This document shows positions 52,326 through 63,024 of a stretch of DNA of 64,000 bases, one piece after another. Position 1 is the stretch's first letter, and each line of letters starts with the position of its first letter. Location: the NCBI RefSeq assembly GCF_046630445.1, contig NC_092334.1:101813501-101877500 (forward strand), read 5' to 3'. The notes under the pieces are model-generated. The model saw only the letters and a program-made list of their open reading frames with translations. It searched no databases and was not told where the DNA came from. The position numbers were made by a program, and so were the translations under genes. This DNA is from Rutidosis leptorrhynchoides (taxonomy: Eukaryota; Streptophyta; Magnoliopsida; Asterales; Asteraceae).

Positions 52326-53960
52326 AGAGTATTAATAGGTGTAGGTGAATTATTACTTGAAGTAGAAGGTGATGGAGGAGGACTATTATGAAATTGTCCA
52401 GTAGGAGAATTAGACTTAGATAGTGGGCTAATATTAGATGATGGCCCAGTAGATGATGGTGAAGGTGTAGCGAGATTGGGCTGATTATTAGGTGTGGGTG
52501 AGATAATAGAAGGCACACTGGTAGGCGAGCTTTGACTTGTCCAGGTAGATGGAAGTGTATAAAGTGGATGAATATTATCGTGTAGAAATTCATAAGTTTT
52601 TGGAGTGAATTTTGATAAGTTTGCAAATGGAAATTGGGCTTCGTCAAAAATAACGTGACGAGAAATAATAATTTTCTTTGAGTGGATGTCATAACATTTA
52701 TTACCACGATGATTTTGAGGATAACCTAGAAACACACACGGTGTAGAACGTGGTTGTAATTTATTTATAGTTGTTGAATGTAATAATGGAAAGCATAAGC
52801 ATCCAAATGTTCTTAGATGAGTGTAAGAGGGGGTGCGCGAATAAAGAATTTGTGAAGGTGATTGATATTGTAAAAGCTTGCTAGGAAGAATGTTAATGAG
52901 ATATGTGGCCATTTGTAAGGCATGATGCCAAAAAGATGGTGGTACGGAAGCGTGAGATAGAAGTGTTCTAATTATGTTATTAATGGCTCGTATTTTGAGT
53001 TCGGATTTTCCATTTTGTGGTGATGTGTAAGGACACGAAAAACGAAATGACATTCCATTTTGAGTACAAAATTGATGAAAGGATTTGTTATTGTATTCAG
53101 TTCCATTGTCGCATTGGAAGGTTTTGATTTGTTTTCCAAATTGTATGTTAATATATTTGTTAAAAGTTAGAAAGACGGAATATGTATCAGATTTGTTTGC
53201 TAAGGGGAAAGTCCATAGGAAATTGGAGTAGTTATTTAGAAATAATAGGTAATAGTGATGTCCGGATGTACTTAGTACGGGTGAGGTCCATAAGTCACTA
53301 TGAATAATGTCAAAAGGTGAAAGTGAAGTTGAACGAGAAGTAACAAATGGCATTTTTATGTGTTTTCCAAATACGCAAGATTGACAAACAGAATTTAAAG
53401 AACTTTTATTACAAGTAATGAAACTTTTATTTCTAAGAGAATTTAAAATATTTGCTCCGGGATGTCCAAGACGATTATGCCATAAGTCTTGAGAAACGGC
53501 AACAAATGAACTAGGCGATGTGACACGTTGCAACATGGAAGTGGAGATGGGGTATAGGTCGCCGGTACTATTACATCTCAATATTGGCGTGCCCTGGGGA
53601 AACTCCTTCACAGTAAAACCAAAAGGATCAAATGATATAGATATATTATTATCAAGAGTAAGACGTCGAACCGATACAAGGTTTTTAATTAGTTTAGGGG
53701 CATGTAGAATATTGTTCAAGTATAGTGGATGGTGTGGGTTGTTTATTTTAGATTGTCCCAACCCTTGTATTGGTATCCCATAACCATTTCCAACTATAAT
53801 TTGTTTAGAGTGATTTAATGGAGAATAAGACGAGAGTAAACCTGAGTTCGCAGCCATGTGAGAAGTAGCCCCTGAATCCATGTACCATGTTTCGTCCGGA
53901 GAATTTAGAGACATAGTGTGAAGCACATTATTCAACTCAGTAGGACAAAACTGGCTAGTT
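52326..53960 (-). pseudogene. F protease and integrase
   Basis: Read on -: protease 'WYMDSGATSHM' (about 53865-53897), the integrase zinc region 'LWHNRLGHPG' with 'CQSC', then core 'DIIHSDLW', 'CDNGTEY' (about 53100) and 'PQNGKSELKIR', matching the copia D-D-E layout, followed by a Ser/Pro-rich linker. The frame is open over this stretch. Confidence 0.85.
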
Positions 53961-54985
53961 TCCACATTGTAAGCTTGCTGATGAGGGCTAGGACTGAGAA
54001 GCCCAGCTTGGTTGCTATTGGGCCTGACCCAATTCGTAGTTGGATAAGGGCATGGAGGAGTCTGCTGAGCCCAAGGGTTTTGTTGATAACCCCAATTGGT
54101 AAATGGCGGTTGCTGTTGTTTCCAATTAGTCGGCGAAGATGAGGGAATGCCACCCGATTGATAAAAGTTGGACCATCCACGACCCCGATTGCTATTATTA
54201 CGACCCCGACCATTGTGACCCCGATTATTACCTCGACCTCGTTGAGTGTTGTATCGTGGTTGTGACTGGTCAATTGGAGATGACGATTTTGTGGTAGTGG
54301 TGGTGATTAGATCAGCGTCGTTATTGCCAGTGTTGTGGATAATTTGTTTTTGCTTTCGTGTTTCTTCTAAAATAAGCTTGGAACGTGCTTCATAAAAAGA
54401 TGGCAGCTTATCTAATTGAGTAAAATACGTTCCCACGGTGTCGAAGTTGTCATTCAAGCCGGCGATGAGTTGAAGGACCATTCGCTCGTTGGATACTTTG
54501 TCCCCAACATTCATCAATTGATCGGCTAGAGACTGGAGTTGTTGACAATAGGCTGAAACATTGGCAAAATCATCAAGCTTGATTGTTGAAAATTGCCTGT
54601 GAAGGTATAACGCTCTGGAATTCTTGTTGTCTTGAAAAACGGATTGTAATCGAGACCAGGCAGCAGCAGCAGTGGTTTCGTCTTGTTCCATGACGGTATT
54701 GAGAAGCTCGGTGGAAAGAGTGCCATAAATCCATTGTAACACAATAGCATCCAATCAAAGCCACATTGGATCTGTGTTGGGATTGGTGGTGTTGGTGGTG
54801 TTGGTGGAAGATGAGTCATCAGTTGGTGGGATGATATGATCGAGTACACCATAGGCTGTGCAATGGAGTTTAAACAAACGAGACCAAGAATTGTAAAGGC
54901 TGTTATTGAGTTCCAAAGTAATAGGTATGAGATTTTTAATGTTTGAAATTGTTAAGGCAGGATGAAAGTTTTGCTTGTCTGCCAT
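53961..54985 (-). pseudogene. gag: F gag
   Basis: ATG at 54985 on -. The UBN2-type gag region reads 'LELNNSLYNSWSRLFKLH', 'LQWIYGTLST' and 'AAWSRLQSVFQDNKNSRALY'. TGA at 54755-54757 replaces an Arg codon ('PMWL*LDAI'). There is no zinc knuckle; in its place is an RG-rich region ('GRGNNRGHNGRGRNN', about 54180-54250). Confidence 0.85.
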
Positions 54986-55045
54986 TGTAGGTTGATAAAG
55001 TGGAAGAAATTTGCAGAAAATGGAGTGTGAATTTGAGAGGAGAAA

Positions 55046-55057
55046 GGCCTGATACCA
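55046..55057 (-). promoter_or_regulatory. F primer-binding site
   Basis: Read on -, TGGTATCAGGCC directly adjoins the LTR end and is a methionine-tRNA type site. Confidence 0.8.
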
Positions 55058-55168
55058 TGAAAGTAATTGAATTGCTTGCCTTTATTCATCAGTTTAACAT
55101 ACAATATATACACGTACATGGACCCAGTATTGGGTAACTAACTATCAGTAAAAAAGGGGATAGAATCC
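55058..55168 (-). repeat. F 5' LTR, truncated by G
   Basis: The first 111 bp match the left LTR exactly and stop at GAATCC. The other half should lie beyond G, outside the window. Confidence 0.88.
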
Positions 55169-57153
55169 TGATGTTATGCGAGGTGTATATAAAATAGCTT
55201 ATATTTTACTAGGAAAAACTATTAAATACGATACAATTTTACACAAGATATTTATTTATTTATAGAATGGATATACTTAAACCTTGCTACAACACTTATA
55301 GGCAGTGTACCTAATCGTACAGTAGTGTAGTTTTTAGTAAGTCCGGTTCGTTCCACAGGGAAATCTTTAAACAAAGCTCAACGCTATATTAGTTTACTTT
55401 TATAAAAATACAAACATATATATATAAGTAATATTATTATTATAAAGGGGGTTTTTACCGTTTAATGACCGGTTTGTCGATTTTAAAACTTTAGTCGCAG
55501 TTAAAACCTAATGTAAAATATTAAATAAATAAAAGACTTAATTTAAAGCGTAAAGTAAATAACGATAATGAAATTGCGAATAATAAAAGTGCGATAAAAT
55601 AAACTTGCGATAATTAAAAAGTACGATAATTAAAAGTGCGATTAAATAACAATAAATAAAAGTGCGATAATTAGAAGTGCAATTAAATATAAAATAAAGG
55701 AAATTAAATATGAAATAAAAGAATTATGCTTAATTAAACTTCCGTAATCATGATATTTGACGTGTTGATTTTAGTTTTATGCCCATGGGTTAATTGTCCT
55801 TTGTCCTGGATTATTTAATCTGTCCGTCTGGTTTTTGTCCATAACAGTCCATCAGTCATAAATATTAAGTGCGAGTGTCCTCGTCAAATTATTATTATAC
55901 CCGAAGTTAAATATTCCAACTAATTGGGGATTCGAATTGTAACAAGGTTTTAATACTTTGTTTAATGAATACACCAGGTTATCAACTGCGTGTAAACCAA
56001 GGTTTTACTACTTTGTTAACAATTACACCAATTACCCTTGAATGTAATTTCACCCCTGTTTTAATTATTCTAGTGGCTATTAATCCATTCCCGTGTCCGG
56101 TTAAATGAACGATTATTCGTACATATAAATACCCCGCCCATCGTGTCCGATTGAGTGTATATGGTAATTTATAGGGACGCCCAATTGTAAATCTTTATAT
56201 TAACATTAACAAACTTTCATTTAGTTAAACAAATATAAAGCCCATTAATAGCCCATAGTCTAATTTCCACAAGTGTCGTTCTTTTGTCCAAACCCCAATT
56301 ATGGTACAAAGCCCAATTACCCAATTTTAGTAATTAGCCCAACATCATGATTACTTCGTTTTAAATAAGCATAATAATAACTTAGCTACGAGACATCAAT
56401 ATAAAAAGGTTGAACATAACTTACAATGATTTAAAAATAGCGTAGCGTTACACGGACAGAATTTCGACTTACACCCTTACAATATTTGCTAACATACCCT
56501 TATTATTAGAATTATAATTAAAATTAAAATATAAATTATATATATATATATATATCGTTTACGTATGATAAGAGAAGAAAAAGATGATGATTTTGATCAG
56601 AATTCGGTTGGCTTTATAGGCAGTTTTTAATTTTGGGGCTCCGCGACTCGCGGTGATATCCTCTTCAAACTCCGCGAGTCGCGGAGAATGAATTTACAGC
56701 TCAGTCCTTGGAGTCTTTCTCTGCCGACGGTTTTTATTTATATATATAATATATATATAATTAATATAATTAATTATATATTATATTATATTTATATACA
56801 TAGTTAACTTGTAATTTTTAGTCCGTTGCGTCGAGCGTTAAGAGTTGACTCTGGTCCCGGTTCCGGATTTTCGAACGTCCTTGCGTACAATTTAATATCT
56901 TGTACTTTGCGTTTTGAATCTTGTACTCTTGTAATTTCGAGACGTTTCTTATCAATAATTGGAACCTTTTTGATTGTCTTTTGTACTTTTGAGCTTTTTG
57001 GTCGTTTGCGTCTTCAATTCGTCGAATCTGTCTTTTGTCTTCACCTTTTATTATTTAAACGAATATCACTTGTAAATAGAACAATTGCAAATAAAAGCTT
57101 GTCTTTCTTGAGGAATAATGCTATGAAATATATGTTCGTTTTTAGCATTATCA
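55169..57153 (-). repeat. G 3' LTR
   Basis: In element sense it begins TGATAATGCTAAAAACGAAC and ends ATAACATCA at 55169. It contains repeats with GTGCGATAATTAAA-like units (about 55555-55720), a pair of CG palindromes (56641-56684) and a TATA box (56613-56619). Its other copy is outside the window, so identity cannot be checked. Confidence 0.82.
56613..56684 (-). promoter_or_regulatory. Putative G LTR promoter: TATA box plus CG palindrome pair
   Basis: In element sense, CCGCGACTCGCGG (56672-56684), an 18-nt spacer and CCGCGAGTCGCGG (56641-56653) precede CCTATAAAGCC (TATA at 56613-56619) by about 22 nt. The CG-rich motifs stand out in AT-rich DNA. Confidence 0.5.
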
Positions 57154-57168
57154 AATATTCCCACACTT
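57154..57168 (-). promoter_or_regulatory. G polypurine tract
   Basis: In element sense AAGTGTGGGAATATT directly precedes the LTR. AAGTGTGGGAA-like copies also lie at 58432-58442, 58780-58790 and, with an extra G, 63015-63026. Confidence 0.7.
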
Positions 57169-59224
57169 GAGCGTTGCTTGTCCTCAAGCAATATCGTCTT
57201 GAAATATTAGAATCACTTCTTTATTCTTCACACTTTGTACATCAGTGATTTCTATACGGCGGTATAAACAATGGTAGTAACGATATGGTTTACAGTCCCA
57301 CATGACTATAAAAATTTAGATCCATTAATGAAATTGGATCTTTATGAAAACATTTGATCTTTTGAAAATTAAATCTAGTTTTTACCCTAGATAAGTTTTC
57401 CGGGATAACCCTTTACCGGTGTTTGCAAAATATTTTTGTGGGTTTGGTAGGTTTCAGATTTGAAAATTTTAGATCAAAACTTATGGTTTTGTGTCACCCA
57501 CTTGCTAACCTTGTATTAGGAAAGCAACACGTCCAGTTTACTTGTTCCGTATATTACCTTTCGGCAAACTACCGTCCGGTTGTAAAGGAAAGCGTTGAAC
57601 AAGCAACTGTTAAGGCAATGTCCCGTGACATGCTTTTGATTATGGTCTATAACGTGTCGGATGCAATTACTATCCTTGGTAGGAGCAATAGTAAAGCTCA
57701 CCCTTATAATTTTTCGGTCTGGCACAAGGTCCTGTCTTTGACCACTATGCAACCACCGTTCTTACGGTTGACACCCGATTTGGTTCAGGTGACCTAATGA
57801 ATTCCAGGTGAATTCCTAGGTTTTTACGTTCAATGGTAATGAACGCATTGAAAATAGGGTTTTCAGAAAATAAATCGGTTTATAATTTTGATCAAAATAT
57901 TTTCTCGTTCAAGCTCGAGTTTAGATATCATTGAATTCCATGAGTTTGAATTCTCAATCTTTAAGGTCAATCTCTAGGATTGAGTAATATCAGTCTTAAA
58001 AGCTGATTTTTAATCTTTAAGGAGATTATCCTTTCTGGGGATCTGATTCATTAGTCTTATCCAGCTAATTTGCATGGTGCCCCCCCATTGTACGAGATAA
58101 ATCCTTCTCATGGTTAGGATAAATCCGACCACATGGCGACCCTGTTTAATGCTGAGGTCCGTGGATTTCCTGCTGATTTTAGTGATGACTTTTCTAGATT
58201 TTTCGTCAACCTACAGCTGGTCTGAACGACAACTTCATGACCTAAATCAAGAAGCGCGTTTCTTTTTCAGAAGACTTTACTTCCTTTTAATGATGGAATT
58301 GATTCATCGTGTAGATCCATCTCTTCTTTTCTTTCATCGGGTAAAACAGTTTAGTTTAGTCCAAAGCAAAAGTATTTTCAGTTATTTGTTACAGATATAT
58401 GTGACATATGTTTAAAATAACTTGGTAAATTTTCCCACACTTGGCTTTTTATTTTTCTTTTTATCGTCCTCTATTCCATTTTAAATGAATTTTGACATTT
58501 TAGTTTGTTTCTTAATTTATGTCCTTTCCGAGGTAACAATAATTTCGGTGTTAAAACCTAGTTTTATCGTTCATAAATATGTATAAACATGATTTGAATT
58601 CATTTAATTGAAAATTTTGAAAAATTTTACTAGAATTGGGTAGTCAGTATATAAGACTAGGGCTGTTCTTTATTATCATAGAGCACTAGATTCTAATACA
58701 ACTACTGCTTTACTAGTATTTTTAATGGTAACCAAATGTATAAAGTAAAAATTTTTAAAATCCGAAAGAATTTAACCCCTTCCCACACTTAAGATCTTGC
58801 AATGCCCTCATTTGCAAGAAATCAGTAACAATTTAAATTATTGAGGGTGATTAGTGTGAAAATGATTAAATTTTACCAAAGTTTCCAAATATATTGGCGT
58901 TTGTTTGCTGAATGATAAATGGTGCACATCATTTGTTCATTCCGTCTTGTTGTTATTTCACATATATTTTGCATCTTGTCGTCAAAATTAGTTGCTTTTG
59001 CTGAACTTAATGCCAGTCTTTGAAAATGCGTTGTTTTACCCTGTTGTGTACATAAGATAAACTGCAAATATATATACATATTTTTGAAGTTTGGTATATT
59101 ACCCCACATTCAAAAATTATTAAAATTTAAGAATAAAAGTTAGATAATTAATGATTACAATATTAACAAAAGTATTAAACGTATCAATAATTACAAATTA
59201 CAAAATAAATAAAAAATAAGTATA
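57169..59224 (-). other. G noncoding region between env-position ORF and LTR
   Basis: No sense-strand gene is seen. Two open frames on the + strand (57423-57797 and 58110-58415) run antisense to the element, start without a good ATG context and show no recognised domain. It holds two extra polypurine-like copies and one copy of an AATTTCGG..ACCTA repeat (58536-58570). Confidence 0.5.
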
Positions 59225-60577
59225 CTAAGGATGATATTGGTACCAATAGGGGTTCCAGGCATAACCATAAGTGCTATAGAATGCTTCGGCAGGATCATAC
59301 GTAGGATATGGTGGCTGCATCTCTATAGACCAAGGAGGGAAGATGGGTTTCGGTGTAGGAATATAGTTTCTACCTATATGTTGGCAATGAGCTATGATCT
59401 GGTTCTGATGAACTTGCCAATCTTCAAATGCTCTCTGTCTAGCATTTTCGTATTCCTGAGAAGCTATAAACCTATGCATTTCTTGCATCTCATTCCCCCC
59501 TCCTACATTACCTTGTTGTTGGTTTCTCTCCACCTGTGGATGTCTACCATGGTATCGTACTGCGGCGTTATTTCGCCTCTTCAAAACTTTCGCACCATGG
59601 TATACATTTAAACCTATAGTGTCGCGGGGTTCCGGCTCTTCTAGTAATAATCCCCCCCGACTTATATCCACACCGAGATATTCACCAATCAAAGTAATAA
59701 AAATACCACCTCCTATTATGCTATGTGGTCGCATCCCCCGAACCATAGCTGATAAATAATAACCCACACAATATGGTATACTTACAGGGCTTTGTGGGTC
59801 TCGAATACACATATGGTAAAACAAATCTTGTTCATTTACTTTTTCTTTGTTCTTACCCCTTTGTGTAATCGAATTAGCTAAAAACCTATGTATCACACTT
59901 AATTCGGCTCTATCTATATCCAAATAAGAGTAGTTTCCCCCTTTGAAATGGTGATGGCTTGTCATTTGACTCCACACACCGTGTGTATCAAAATTCTCAT
60001 CTATCTTTCTACCGTTTAGTATCAATCCTCTACAATCGGTAGACGCTAACTCCTCAGGCGTATATATACGTAAAGCCTGAGCCATGTCCAGTAAAGACAT
60101 GTGGCGCATCGAACCGCCTAACAAAAATCTAATAAAAGAACGATCGGTTAAACTAGCTACCCGATCATTCAACTCTATACTACATAACAATTCTTCACAC
60201 CATACTTTATATACAGGTCTACGTATGGTGAATAAACATATCCAGTCATTAAAAGAAGAATTACCATACCTCTGTACAAGTAATTCCCTAATTGGCCCGG
60301 CCAATTCTACAGCTTCTAAGGGTCCCCATTCTATGACCCTCGGTACCTCAACAACCTTAGAATGAAGAGTATGCAAACCCCGTTGATATTTTGGATAATC
60401 TATCCAAAGTCTGTCAAATCTCAGGTTCGGGTGCAACTCTTCCAAGTGCATATCGGAAAAGGTCATGACTGGATGAGGTGTATCCTGCTTGTAGTAGTTA
60501 TCCACCTCCTGTTGTTCCAAATTCTCAGCAGGAGCATTGCGGGCTTGGGATGAAGATTCACCCCTTTCATTCTGCAA
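59225..60577 (-). CDS. G ATHILA ORF-1 type protein in env position
   Basis: It is an open frame of 450 codons downstream of integrase, where Athila elements carry an extra ORF often called env-like. It resembles the ATHILA ORF-1 family by overall build: 'LHPNLRFDRLWIDYPKYQRG' near residue 50, 'RFLLGGSMRHMSLLDMAQAL' in the middle, and a Pro/Tyr-rich C-terminus. I see no signal peptide and no clear membrane segment, so an envelope role is not supported here. There is no in-frame ATG before residue 39; the frame opens three codons after a TGA. TTTTGCAG (AG at 60572-60573, read on -) looks like a splice acceptor, so the true N-terminus may come from an upstream exon. No internal stop. Confidence 0.72.
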   Translation of the reverse strand: MQNERGESSSQARNAPAENLEQQEVDNYYKQDTPHPVMTFSDMHLEELHPNLRFDRLWIDYPKYQRGLHTLHSKVVEVPRVIEWGPLEAVELAGPIRELLVQRYGNSSFNDWICLFTIRRPVYKVWCEELLCSIELNDRVASLTDRSFIRFLLGGSMRHMSLLDMAQALRIYTPEELASTDCRGLILNGRKIDENFDTHGVWSQMTSHHHFKGGNYSYLDIDRAELSVIHRFLANSITQRGKNKEKVNEQDLFYHMCIRDPQSPVSIPYCVGYYLSAMVRGMRPHSIIGGGIFITLIGEYLGVDISRGGLLLEEPEPRDTIGLNVYHGAKVLKRRNNAAVRYHGRHPQVERNQQQGNVGGGNEMQEMHRFIASQEYENARQRAFEDWQVHQNQIIAHCQHIGRNYIPTPKPIFPPWSIEMQPPYPTYDPAEAFYSTYGYAWNPYWYQYHP

Positions 60578-61413
60578 AACACATCAAACACAATTTTTGT
60601 GCATCCAAATATGCATTAGTGTCAGCAAAATCATCAATCAAAATAATTACAATGACATTATCAATTTATATCAAACTTAAGCTTATTTTCACATTTTTAT
60701 CAAATCTACAATTTTTCAAATAAGCATATACGAAAATTTTCGCCAAGTTCATAAGCATTCAACTCAAATAACATGTCAAAATAATCATTACTAGCAATTA
60801 AACAAGTCTCAAATGGCATTATCTTTCAAAAATCAAGTTTATGAATTTTAGACTTGAAAAAGTCCACTTTAATTCTCAAAATCATGTTTAGGCTCAAAGT
60901 TTGGATCATTTAACTACCTAGACATGTTACACTACTCAATTTAGCAACAATTCATGACAAAAATCGGCCATAACCTGTTTATATCAAAAAGCCCCAAATT
61001 TGCTCAAGAACACAAACCCTAGATTACTCAAAATTTGAAGTTTAAGGCTTCTAATCATGTTAAACAGCATCAATCTAGGTTATACAAGCATAATACATAA
61101 ACAATTTAAGTCTAATTACACTAAAAAGCATCAAAATCAAATTGGGGAAAAATTTGCTCAAGAACACCAAATTTCGGATTAAATGGTGTTTAGGTGTAGA
61201 AATTTACCGTTTTTCTTGAGTAATTCTTAGATAGCATCCTTCTCAACATGATTTTAGCAAAAAATTTGGTGATTAACGGTTAAAAATTGGGATTTTTGAG
61301 GGTGTTTTTCGGGTTTTTCGCAGCTATTTTCGCTGTTATTTTTCGCAGTGTTTGAGTTGTGTGGTGCACTGATCGTTCAGCTCTTTTTATTTTTTTTCTG
61401 ATTTTCGATCCCT

Positions 61414-61457
61414 CCGCGAGTCGCGGCGAAATGCACTCCAAACTCCGCGACTCGCGG
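61414..61457 (-). repeat. Second CG palindrome pair in G, upstream of the env-position ORF
   Basis: CCGCGAGTCGCGG (61414-61426) and CCGCGACTCGCGG (61445-61457) are 18 nt apart, the same spacing as the LTR pair at 56641-56684. The spacers share CAAACT and similar flanks. In element sense it lies about 840 nt before the env-position ORF. Confidence 0.7.
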
Positions 61458-61729
61458 AGTTTGGTATTTTTTTTTTTTTTTTTTTTTATAATCATTAACT
61501 TATTAAAACAATTAAGTAATTAATTTTAAAATTTTGTTTCCCTTGTTATTTAGGACGAGGTCGTTTCGGATCGATGTCCTAGTCCGTCTCTCGACAAAAT
61601 TTTAAAATTTGTCTTTTTGTAGCGATTGTTTTAAAAGCTAAGATTTTTGGGTTTTTTAATGTTTTTGGCATACTTTAAATCAATAAGATTAAAAATAATG
61701 ATAATAAAAGTTCTCGTCCCTCCCTTGGG

Positions 61730-62325
61730 TAAAGCAATTTCGGTTCAAAGACCTAGTCTTCAACTTACGACGAATTTTAAAAATCATATTCTTAACTTAA
61801 ATGAGATAAAGTAAATTTTTGTTTTTAAATTCACACAACTTAAATATAAAATTCAAAATTAATATTAAAAATTCACACCAAACTTAAAATTTGAAATGCA
61901 TAAAATTAAATATTTATATTTTAAAAATTAAAAATTCACACCAACTTAATAAATTCATATCAAACTTATATTAATTTTTTAAATATTTACAATTTTAAAA
62001 ATATTGATATTACAAAGTTTACAATATTTATAAAGGGTTCAAATATTAATTTTTAAAAAAAAAACATGGTAAAAATAAAATTAAAAATCTTTTTGTCTTT
62101 TTATCCCACTTTAATCAATCAAATATTATCAAAAATATGCGCCCCTCTTTTCAGTAAAGTAATTTCGGTTCCAAGACCTAATTTAACTCATGACGAATTT
62201 TTGAAATATTTTGGGTTGATTGATTAAAGATATTTATACCTTAAGAATAAACGTTAAATTTCGCAGTGATGTAATAAATTTTTGAATGATATCAATAATT
62301 TCGGTCGCCAAACCTAATTTTATTT
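61730..62325 (-). repeat. Diverged repeats containing AATTTCGGTT and GACCTA
   Basis: Copies at 61730-61778 and 62155-62202 share TAAAG, AATTTCGGTTC, AAGACCTA and ACGAATTTT. A shorter one is at 62295-62325, and another at 58536-58570. Confidence 0.5.
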
Positions 62326-62435
62326 AATACCAATTTAATACTTTTTAGCGAACAAATTAGCGTTTATTATCAAAACGTTAAAAAAAAATTAAAAAAAAAT
62401 AAAAACTGTACAGACATACCTGTGAAATAGATTTC

Positions 62436-62852
62436 TTAGTTATATGATCTATCCCATTCATAAGATAGTCGGTTTAATTGGTTTTCCATGGCTACATAGG
62501 CGTAACCTCGAGCATTCAGTGTCTTTTCTTCTAAACATATGAACGGTCCGTCTCTGCATAAAGTAACAAATTCGGTATTTGAATAGGTTTGATTATTTGA
62601 ACATTTACCTCCATGTGACCATTTTCCGCATTTGTGACATCGTTCTAGGTGTCTTGCTCTTCTTTTCGCTGCGGATTTTGATTTTCCTTTACCAAATTGT
62701 AACTTATTATCTTCGCATCTGGATTCTTTTCTAACTCCGTCCATTCTTTCTCTGATTACTGATACTATTTCACTCGGTAGTATGTCATTATTTCTTTTAG
62801 TGATCAAAGCGTGTAGCATTAGACCATGGTTTAGTTCACAGGCAGTCTTCAT
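62436..62852 (-). CDS. G small ORF with zinc-knuckle-like motif (138 aa)
   Basis: Good ATG at 62852, no internal stop, stop at 62436. A basic stretch ('KSAAKRRARHLE', residues 59-70) leads into 'CHKCGKWSHGGKC' with Cys72, Cys75, His80 and Cys84. That is CX2CX4HX3C, one residue shorter in the last gap than a retroviral knuckle. It sits 172 nt after the integrase stop and before the env-position ORF. A nucleic-acid-binding accessory protein is plausible; I do not recognise a named family. Confidence 0.6.
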   Translation of the reverse strand: MKTACELNHGLMLHALITKRNNDILPSEIVSVIRERMDGVRKESRCEDNKLQFGKGKSKSAAKRRARHLERCHKCGKWSHGGKCSNNQTYSNTEFVTLCRDGPFICLEEKTLNARGYAYVAMENQLNRLSYEWDRSYN

Positions 62853-63024
62853 TTTGTAAAAACCTAAAAAAAATAAAAATTCAGAATGGGGGGAGAAGAC
62901 TAGTTCTTTAGGGTCTGCTAGGGAAAGACCATTCGGGTTCCATTTTCGAGAACTACACGAAAACAGACAATCTAACTCTAACAGAAATACATATTATCCT
63001 TTAAAGACTTGGTTCTCCCCACAC

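Larger units (their letters stand above)
50424..55168 (-). mobile_element. F: Ty1/copia element nested in the C 3' LTR
   Basis: Left LTR 50424-50638, right LTR 55058-55168 (cut by G), polyprotein on the - strand in the order gag, protease, integrase, RT, RNase H, which defines copia. The 111 bp of right LTR are identical to the left one, yet the polyprotein carries three in-frame stops and a frameshift. Confidence 0.9.
60578..62435 (-). other. G spacer between small ORF and env-position ORF
   Basis: No gene seen. It contains the CG palindrome pair (61414-61457), a T-run (about 61467-61488) and diverged copies of an AATTTCGG repeat (61730-62325). Confidence 0.55.

Noticed and set aside
53520..54142. 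Plus-strand frames inside F
   Set aside because: They are shadows of the copia polyprotein on the - strand.
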